NCBI RefSeq assembly: GCF_001672895.1 | Contig: NZ_LZKP01000092.1 | Coordinates: 1-36,311 of the forward strand | Source: Mycobacterium sp. E740 | Lineage (GTDB): Bacteria > Actinomycetota > Actinomycetes > Mycobacteriales > Mycobacteriaceae | Length of the DNA: 36,311 nt | Direction: 5' to 3' | Shown: piece by piece, positions 31,663-36,311 of the stretch | Numbering within the stretch: the first letter of the stretch is position 1 | Layout of the letters: the number at the start of each line of letters is the position of its first letter | Notes under the pieces: generated by a model | Told to the model about the DNA's origin: nothing | Databases searched by the model: none | The model's input: only the letters and a program-made list of their open reading frames with translations | Position numbers and translations under genes: made by a program

Positions 31663-32610
31663 TCATCCGGCCAGAATCTCCTGGAGCGCGGCGGGCTCGA
31701 TGTTGCCGCCGGACAAGACGACCGCGGTCCGGTCCGCCAGGCCGGACATCTTGCGGTACGCAGCGAGCGCCACCGCCCCGCTGGGTTCACTCACCAGCCG
31801 GGCGCGGTAGACGAGTTCCCTTACTGCCGAACGAATCTCGTCTTCGGTGACGGTGACCATCTCGTCGACCACCCGCTGAAGGTGGGAGAAGGTCAACTCC
31901 GAAGGCTGGGAGCGCAGCCCGTCGGCGATGGTGCGGTTGCGCTCCTCGATCGGCCAGTCCACCCGATGGCCGGCTCTGAGCCCCGCTGCGGTGTCGGCCG
32001 CGAGTTCGGGCTCCACGCCTATCACTCTTGCGTTGGGGCACAACGCCTTGACCGCCGTCCCGACACCCGAGGCGAGACCGCCGCCGCTGACCGGCACGAG
32101 CACGGTGTCGACGGTCGGCAGATCCTCGGCGATCTCGAGTCCGACCGTGCCCTGGCCGGCGATGATGTCGGGGTGGTCGAACGGCGGTATCAGCACTGCA
32201 CCGGTGTCCGCGACCACCTCGGCGGCGACGCGCTCACGTTGTCCGGTGCCGCACAACACCACTCGCGCTCCGTGGTTGCGGGTGGCGGTCACCTTGACGC
32301 TCGGCGTTTCCTCCGGCATCACGATGTGGGCCGGCACCGCGTACACCGCCGCCGCGTATGCGACGGCTTGGGCGTGGTTTCCGCTCGAGTAGGCCACCAC
32401 TCCCCTGGTGCGCACGGACTCGTCGAGCCTGCCGATCGCGTTGAACGCGCCGCGCACCTTGAACGCCCCGGTCGACTGCAGACTCTCCGGCTTGATCCAC
32501 AGTGGCCGCTGCCCGTCCGCCCACGGCGCGGGCAGCAGCGGTGTGCGCAGCACGAAGGCGCGGATGCGCGCTGCCGCGGCTTCGATGTCGTCGAGTGTCA
32601 CCAGGTTCAC
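31663..32610 (-). CDS. Threonine/serine dehydratase (PLP fold type II, no ACT domain)
   Basis: 315 aa, GTG start at 32610. PLP is bound by Lys51 in STGAFKVRGAFN; SSGNHAQAVAYAA (about 75-87) binds the carboxylate and phosphate; the glycine loop SGGGLASG is at about 175-182; AVVLSGGNIEP closes the active site. Length and lack of a C-terminal ACT-like domain fit the short catabolic TdcB/serine-racemase-like form rather than biosynthetic IlvA. It deaminates threonine or serine to 2-oxobutyrate or pyruvate. It is divergent from the DCC-family gene; an 11-base palindrome (32631-32641) lies between them. Confidence 0.88.
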   Translation of the reverse strand: MNLVTLDDIEAAAARIRAFVLRTPLLPAPWADGQRPLWIKPESLQSTGAFKVRGAFNAIGRLDESVRTRGVVAYSSGNHAQAVAYAAAVYAVPAHIVMPEETPSVKVTATRNHGARVVLCGTGQRERVAAEVVADTGAVLIPPFDHPDIIAGQGTVGLEIAEDLPTVDTVLVPVSGGGLASGVGTAVKALCPNARVIGVEPELAADTAAGLRAGHRVDWPIEERNRTIADGLRSQPSELTFSHLQRVVDEMVTVTEDEIRSAVRELVYRARLVSEPSGAVALAAYRKMSGLADRTAVVLSGGNIEPAALQEILAG

Positions 32611-32630
32611 AAAGAACAGTCTGCTCTCGA

Positions 32631-32641
32631 CCGGTCACCGG
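32631..32641. promoter_or_regulatory. Short palindrome between divergent genes
   Basis: CCGGT-C-ACCGG is a perfect odd palindrome in the 46-base region between the dehydratase and the DCC-family gene. It may be an operator; at this GC content chance cannot be excluded. Confidence 0.25.
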
Positions 32642-32656
32642 GTGGACAATGGCAAC

Positions 32657-33064
32657 ATGGCTGGGAACATGAGCGGAACCCTGTACTTCGATGGTAACTG
32701 CGGAATGTGTACCCGCGCGGTGTATTTCGTGGTCAAGCTGAACCGGACCGGAAACCTCCGGATAGCAGCATTACAGGGCGACGGCGTTGCGCAGCGGCTG
32801 GGAATCCCGCAGTCGCAGATTCTGGACGCGGCGCGCTGGCTAGATGACTCCGGCGCCGTGTACGAGGGTGCGGAGGCGATGAACGCGGCAGTCGCGACAG
32901 CGCTCGGCAACCGGTTGCCGCTGCTGGTGTATCGCATCCCCGGCGTCCGCGCCCTCGAAGACGCTGTCTATCGGTATGTCGCCGGGCACCGCTACCGCTT
33001 CCCCGGTACCACTCCGTACTGTGAGTCCCGTCCCGTCGGCTGTGGATCCGTAGCGGGGGCTTAG
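32657..33064 (+). CDS. DCC-family (DUF393) thiol-disulfide oxidoreductase-like protein
   Basis: 135 aa from the ATG at 32657; GTG at 32642 and ATG at 32669 are alternatives. The DxxCxxC signature of DUF393 is at Asp12-Gly-Asn-Cys15-Gly-Met-Cys18. It is followed by the usual pattern: VKLNRTGNLRIAALQGD, then a TxxGAVYEGAEAMNAA-type segment here as DSGAVYEGAEAMNAA, and a C-terminal helix. The family is predicted to be thioredoxin-like; the actual redox partner is not known. Two more cysteines occur near the C-terminus (PYCESRPVGC). The stop overlaps the stop of the convergent membrane-anchored protein by two bases. Confidence 0.8.
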   Translation: MAGNMSGTLYFDGNCGMCTRAVYFVVKLNRTGNLRIAALQGDGVAQRLGIPQSQILDAARWLDDSGAVYEGAEAMNAAVATALGNRLPLLVYRIPGVRALEDAVYRYVAGHRYRFPGTTPYCESRPVGCGSVAGA

Positions 33065-33591
33065 AACGCGACTTCGGTCCACACCGGGTTGTCGTCGCCG
33101 TGGTCGCCGCCGACGCGGCATTCACCGTAGAGCCGTAACGTTGCGGACCGGGGCTGGCGCGGCGCTCTGTTGAGCACCGCCGTCAGCCCGGGTTTGGTGA
33201 GCTTGACGCCGAAATGCTCGGCCTGCGCCGCACCCTTCGACCAGCCGTCGGCGACCAGCGCTGCTGTCACCGTGTCGAGATACTGTGCTGGCTGATGCTG
33301 CGGCACAACGAAACTCATGTACATGACCACCTGGTAGGGCGGCCCGTCCTCAGAGTCGCACGACATGAACGCATATCCGCCTGCCGGCTGTTGCAAGTGC
33401 GCGGCGGCCACCACTTGTCGGGCCGCCGTGACGACCTGTGACGTCGCCTGGTCGTCACCGAGCGTGCCGGCGTTGCCGTCCTGCGACTCAGTGCCGGCGA
33501 TCAGCGCCACGGCCACACCGAGCACCAGGCACATCACCAGCGCGGCCCACAGCAGGCGCCGCGCCGCCCGGGAGCGCAACCAGCCAGCCAT
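33061..33591 (-). CDS. Membrane-anchored exported protein of unknown function
   Basis: 176 aa. A basic N-terminus MAGWLRSRAARR is followed by one hydrophobic segment at about 13-33 (LLWAALVMCLVLGVAVALIAG) with no clear signal-peptidase site, so it is probably a signal anchor with the C-terminal 140 residues outside the membrane. The outer domain has two cysteines (MSCDSEDGPP and GECRVGG) and a region MYMSFVVPQHQPAQYLDTVTAALVADGW, which looks like a small alpha/beta fold known in mycobacterial conserved hypothetical proteins. I do not recognise a named family. It lies just downstream of the mycolic acid methyltransferase gene on the same strand with a 21-base gap, so the two may be cotranscribed. 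Confidence 0.7.
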   Translation of the reverse strand: MAGWLRSRAARRLLWAALVMCLVLGVAVALIAGTESQDGNAGTLGDDQATSQVVTAARQVVAAAHLQQPAGGYAFMSCDSEDGPPYQVVMYMSFVVPQHQPAQYLDTVTAALVADGWSKGAAQAEHFGVKLTKPGLTAVLNRAPRQPRSATLRLYGECRVGGDHGDDNPVWTEVAF

Positions 33592-33612
33592 CGCCGAACA
33601 GTTGCGGGCCGG

Positions 33613-34497
33613 CTAGCCCTTCGCCAACGTGAATTGGCAGATGTCGGTGTAGCCGTCGCGGAACAGGTCGGCGCATCCGGTCAGATACCTCATGTACCGG
33701 TCGTAGACCTCTTGCGACTGAATCCGGATCGCTTCGTCCCGGTGGGCTTCCAGAGCCGCCGACCACGTGTCGAGGGTGCGTGCGTAGTGCAGCCGCAGTG
33801 GCTGCACCAGCTTGACCTCGAATCCGGCCTTGGTCGCATGCTTCTTGACCGTCACCGGCTGCGGGAGGTCTCCACCGGGGAAGATCTCGTCCATGATGAA
33901 TTTGAAGAAGCGCAGCTTGGTCATCGTCAGGGGCAGACCCCGGGCGGCGAACTCGTCGTCGTCGGGCTTGACGATGGTGTGCAGCATCATCACCCCGTCG
34001 GCGGGCAGCGACTCGTAAGCCATCTTGAAGAATTCGTCGTAGCGGTCGCGGCCGAAGTGCTCGAAGGCGCCGATCGAGACGATGCGGTCGACCGGCTCGT
34101 GAAACTGTTCCCAGCCCTGCAGCAGCACGCGCTTGGCACGCGGGCTGTCGATGCCGTCGAGCACCTTCTGGACGTGAGCCTGCTGGTTCTTGCTCAGCGT
34201 CAGCCCCACGACGTTCACGTCGTAGCGCTCCACCGCGCGCTTGATCGTCGCGCCCCAGCCGCAGCCGACGTCGAGCAGCGTCATCCCGGGCTGCAGTCCG
34301 AGCTTGCCGAGCGACAGGTCGATCTTGGCGATCTGTGCTTCCTCGAGCGTCATGTCGTCACGCTCGAAATAGGCGCAGCTGTAGGTCTGGGTGGGGTCAA
34401 GAAAGAGCCGGTAGAAGTCGTCGGACAGGTCGTAGTGCGACTGGACGTCCTCGAAATGCGGAGTGAGATCCTTGGCGGTGTCGGATTTTTCTGGCAC
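33613..34497 (-). CDS. Cyclopropane / mycolic acid methyltransferase (CmaA/MmaA family)
   Basis: 294 aa, GTG start at 34497 with GAGG upstream. The family signatures are complete: YSCAYFERDDMTLEEAQIAKIDL (39-61), the SAM loop LLDVGCGWG (74-82), VVGLTLSKNQ, GWEQFHEPVDRIVSIGAFEHFG (around 125-150), IFPGGDLP, and the C-terminal YMRYLTGCADLFRDGYTD. These enzymes use S-adenosylmethionine to add cyclopropane, methyl or methoxy groups to meromycolate chains on AcpM. The mix of features lies between MmaA4 and CmaA2, so the exact member cannot be chosen. It would work with mycolic acid biosynthesis at the inner membrane/cytosol. It is divergent from the SRPBCC gene, with 263 bases between, where I see only short unconvincing palindromes. 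Confidence 0.93.
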   Translation of the reverse strand: MPEKSDTAKDLTPHFEDVQSHYDLSDDFYRLFLDPTQTYSCAYFERDDMTLEEAQIAKIDLSLGKLGLQPGMTLLDVGCGWGATIKRAVERYDVNVVGLTLSKNQQAHVQKVLDGIDSPRAKRVLLQGWEQFHEPVDRIVSIGAFEHFGRDRYDEFFKMAYESLPADGVMMLHTIVKPDDDEFAARGLPLTMTKLRFFKFIMDEIFPGGDLPQPVTVKKHATKAGFEVKLVQPLRLHYARTLDTWSAALEAHRDEAIRIQSQEVYDRYMRYLTGCADLFRDGYTDICQFTLAKG

Positions 34498-34760
34498 GGT
34501 CAGCCTCTGGCGTCGAAGTGGTCAGGTTCGAAGCTCCGCACGTTTCGAGAGCCTCCCCCGTGGAGGGCAGTTTACGCACAGCGCCTGGCTACAAACGCAA
34601 TGCCCTGGTCAAAGCGCTGCTGCCGACCGTCGGACGGGTTTCTGGCGCCTCTCGCGAATCACCTGTCGCGGCGTGCGCAGTGGTAGTAAGCATGAGGACA
34701 CGGACCGGCGTGCCGGTCAGAACGGCGGATTACTGAAACGCTCGAGAGGGTGAGGTATCG

Positions 34761-35234
34761 GTGGACGGAGCGGTGACGGTTTCGATGGCGGCGCCGGCTG
34801 AGCGGATCTGGGAGCTGATCGCCGATGTGCGCAACACCGGCAAGTTCTCACCCGAGGTGATGGAGGCCGAGTGGCTCGGCGGTGCGACCGGCCCGGCGTT
34901 GGGCGCCCGGTTCCGGGGACACGTCAAACGCAACGAGATCGGGCCGGTGTACTGGACGACGTGCGAGGTGACCGCCTGCGATCCCGGCCGGGAGTTCGGC
35001 TTCGCGGTGCTGATCGGCGACAAGCCGGTGAACAACTGGCATTACCGGCTCGACCCGGCCCAGGGAGGTACCGACGTCACCGAGTCGTTCCGGTTGAACG
35101 ATTCGGTGTTGATGAAGCTGTTCTCGGTGTTCGGCGGTCAGCTGCGGCGCCGGCGCAACATCCGCGACATGCGCAAGACGCTCGAGCGAATCAAGGCGGT
35201 GGTCGAGTCGTCCTCGGCCGGCACATCGCCGTAA
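34761..35234 (+). CDS. SRPBCC (START/Bet v 1-like) family protein
   Basis: 157 aa, GTG start at 34761 with GAGGGTGAGG upstream. The pattern VTVSMAAPAERIWELIADVRNTGKFSPEVMEAEWLGG is the standard opening of the SRPBCC/polyketide-cyclase-2 family (VSIxAPAexVWeliaD), then GARFRGHVKRNEIGPVYWTTCEVTACDPGREFGFAV and a long amphipathic C-terminal helix (LRRRRNIRDMRKTLERIKAVVES). The fold makes a deep hydrophobic pocket for lipids, steroids or polyketides; no catalytic role is evident. It stands 48 bases before the NTF2-like gene on the same strand, which in turn precedes cyp124, suggesting a small lipid-handling cluster. Confidence 0.8.
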   Translation: MDGAVTVSMAAPAERIWELIADVRNTGKFSPEVMEAEWLGGATGPALGARFRGHVKRNEIGPVYWTTCEVTACDPGREFGFAVLIGDKPVNNWHYRLDPAQGGTDVTESFRLNDSVLMKLFSVFGGQLRRRRNIRDMRKTLERIKAVVESSSAGTSP

Positions 35235-35282
35235 TGCATTGTGCCGCTGCCCTATTGACTTGGTGAATTGGAGGAGCCTGCG

Positions 35283-35786
35283 ATGAGTCGATGGTCACGC
35301 AAGGAACTGACCGACGCCTTTCAGACCTATCAGGACGTGGTGGCCGACATCGGGCAGACGTGGAACTGGGCGAGCTATGCCGATCAGTTCACCGAAGACG
35401 CCACCTATGTCGAGCACGCGCTCGGCAACCTGTCCGGCCGTGCGGCGATCCGCGACTGGATCGTCTCGACGATGAACATCTTCCCCGGTAGTGAGATGCC
35501 GTTCTACCCCGTCGAGTGGTTGTCGATCGACGTCGACGAGGGCTGGGTCGTCAACCGCAACGTCAACACGATGAAGGACCCCGGCGACGGCAGCGTGCAC
35601 GGGACACCGGTCATCACGGTGCTCAAGTACGCCGGTGACGGCAAGTGGAGCTACGAAGAAGACGCCTACAACCCGATGAACTTTCTGGTGATGGTGCAGG
35701 GCTACATCCAACGCTGCCATGAACTGGGCACCATCTCCGACGACGCGCGGGTGTTCGCCGAGAACATGAACTGGCAATTGTCCTAA
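35283..35786 (+). CDS. NTF2-like (SnoaL-type) protein next to cyp124
   Basis: 167 aa; ATG at 35283 follows GGAGGAG at about 35270-35276, which decides the start. The fold pattern is NTF2/SnoaL-like: an N-terminal helix (LTDAFQTYQDVVADI), WASYADQFTEDATYVEHALGNLSGRAAIRDWI, VEWLSIDVDEGWVVNRNVNTM and WSYEEDAYNPMNF. These proteins form a cone that can hold a hydrophobic substrate; ketosteroid isomerase is one member, though the isomerase catalytic residues cannot be confirmed here. It lies upstream of the P450 gene. A hairpin (35803-35817) after its stop may partly separate it from cyp124. Confidence 0.8.
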   Translation: MSRWSRKELTDAFQTYQDVVADIGQTWNWASYADQFTEDATYVEHALGNLSGRAAIRDWIVSTMNIFPGSEMPFYPVEWLSIDVDEGWVVNRNVNTMKDPGDGSVHGTPVITVLKYAGDGKWSYEEDAYNPMNFLVMVQGYIQRCHELGTISDDARVFAENMNWQLS

Positions 35787-35802
35787 CGATTTCCGCTTCT
35801 GC

Positions 35803-35817
35803 GGCCGGACACCGGCC
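35803..35817 (+). terminator. Perfect GC hairpin between the NTF2-like gene and cyp124
   Basis: GGCCGG-ACA-CCGGCC: 6-bp stem and 3-base loop, 17 bases after the stop codon and 35 bases before the cyp124 ATG. It may be an attenuating terminator or an operator. Confidence 0.4.
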
Positions 35818-35851
35818 TACGCTCGGGAGGGTGGATACCGCGACGCCGAGC

Positions 35852-36311
35852 ATGCAAGAGGCTGCACTGGTTCGGGTGAACGGAGCCCCGCCGCCCGAGG
35901 TCCCGTTGTCCGACATCGACCTGGGCTCGTGGAAGTTCTGGGTGCAGCCCGACGAGTACCGGGACGGCGCATTCACGACGCTGCGACGTGAAGCGCCGGT
36001 GTCGTTCCATCTGCCGCTGGAGACGCCCGGCGTCGAGGAGGGGCCCGGGCACTGGGCGATCACCAGGTTCGACGACGTCTGGTATGCGAGTCGTCATCCG
36101 CACATCTTCAGCTCGAGCCCGAGCATCACGATCAACGACGCCAACTCGGAGGTGTCGGAGTACTTCGGCTCGATGATCGTGATGGACGATCCCCGACACC
36201 TGCGGCTGCGCAACATCGTCAGCCGGGCGTTCACCCCGCGCGTCGTCGCGCGCACCGAGGAGTCGGTGCGGGACCGGGCCCGCCGCCTGGTCGAGACGAT
36301 GATCGCCGAAC
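35852..36311 (+). CDS. cyp124: Cytochrome P450 CYP124, methyl-branched lipid omega-hydroxylase (5' part; runs off the window)
   Basis: 153 residues are visible. The ATG at 35852 puts the start at the same place relative to RVNGxPPPEVP as in CYP124 of M. tuberculosis (Rv2266); an in-frame GTG at 35831 is directly against a GGGAGG and is less likely. Matches to CYP124 as I recall it: RVNGAPPPEVPLSDIDLG, DGAFTTLRREAPVSF, GHWAIT, YASRHPHIFSSSP, ITINDANSE, EYFGSMIVMDDPRHLRLRNIVSRAFTP. The heme-cysteine region lies beyond the window. CYP124 hydroxylates the terminal carbon of methyl-branched lipids and also oxidises cholestenone side chains. No KstR-type site is seen in the 65 bases before the ATG. 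Certain as to family; the completeness of the gene cannot be judged. Confidence 0.92.
   Translation, partial: MQEAALVRVNGAPPPEVPLSDIDLGSWKFWVQPDEYRDGAFTTLRREAPVSFHLPLETPGVEEGPGHWAITRFDDVWYASRHPHIFSSSPSITINDANSEVSEYFGSMIVMDDPRHLRLRNIVSRAFTPRVVARTEESVRDRARRLVETMIAE

Noticed and set aside
34513..34531. TCGAA-N9-TTCGA inverted repeat upstream of the mycolic acid methyltransferase gene
   Set aside because: Five-base arms around a TCGA-type core are expected by chance in this composition; no known operator fits.

Overview
The window is a GC-rich chromosomal segment of a mycobacterium, most likely an environmental Mycolicibacterium-type species. The evidence is the mycobacterium-typical gene set: a cyclopropane/mycolic acid methyltransferase, CYP125 and CYP124 cytochromes P450, an LdtMt1-like L,D-transpeptidase, a DUF7159-type protein, an LpqH-like lipoprotein, FadD and an Rv0386-like cyclase/LuxR regulator. 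KstR-type operators and frequent GTG starts fit the same picture. I see no rRNA, tRNA, IS element, phage gene or CRISPR array.

Layout. 1-5.3 kb: the end of a proline-rich protein, a YaaA-family protein, a small exported protein, a FadD acyl-CoA synthetase divergent from a hotdog-like protein, and an alpha/beta hydrolase. 5.3-11.1 kb: a small protein, CinA, a thioesterase, a steroid-dehydrogenase-like SDR divergent from a DapB-like reductase, a HAD phosphatase and a nitronate-monooxygenase-like flavoprotein. Two KstR-type palindromes lie in this stretch. 11.3-14.2 kb: a TetR gene overlapping a molybdopterin oxidoreductase gene, the same arrangement as Rv0196-Rv0197 of M. tuberculosis. 14.2-21.4 kb: a proline-rich exported protein, a complete cyp125 with a near-consensus KstR site, the large cyclase/ATPase/TPR/LuxR regulator, a beta-lactamase-fold esterase, and a decayed 3' copy of cyp125. 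21.4-25.5 kb: a large exported protein with two cadherin/VCBS-like domains and 14 YVTN repeats, then a small membrane protein. 25.5-30 kb: LpqH-like lipoprotein, NTF2-like protein, a GntR regulator overlapping a sterol-desaturase/fatty-acid-hydroxylase gene, an L,D-transpeptidase and a DUF7159 protein. 30-36.3 kb: POT peptide transporter, threonine dehydratase, DCC-family protein, a membrane-anchored protein, mycolic acid methyltransferase, SRPBCC and NTF2-like proteins, and the 5' part of cyp124.

Working together. The clearest theme is sterol and branched-lipid catabolism: three sites fitting the KstR consensus, CYP125, CYP124, a 20-beta-HSD-like SDR, a nitropropane-dioxygenase-like flavoprotein, FadD, thioesterases and an esterase. 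These genes are scattered among ordinary housekeeping and envelope genes, so this looks like satellite members of the cholesterol regulon rather than the main cluster. A cyp125 duplication has occurred and one copy has decayed. All functional assignments come from motifs and remembered family sequences; no database search was run.
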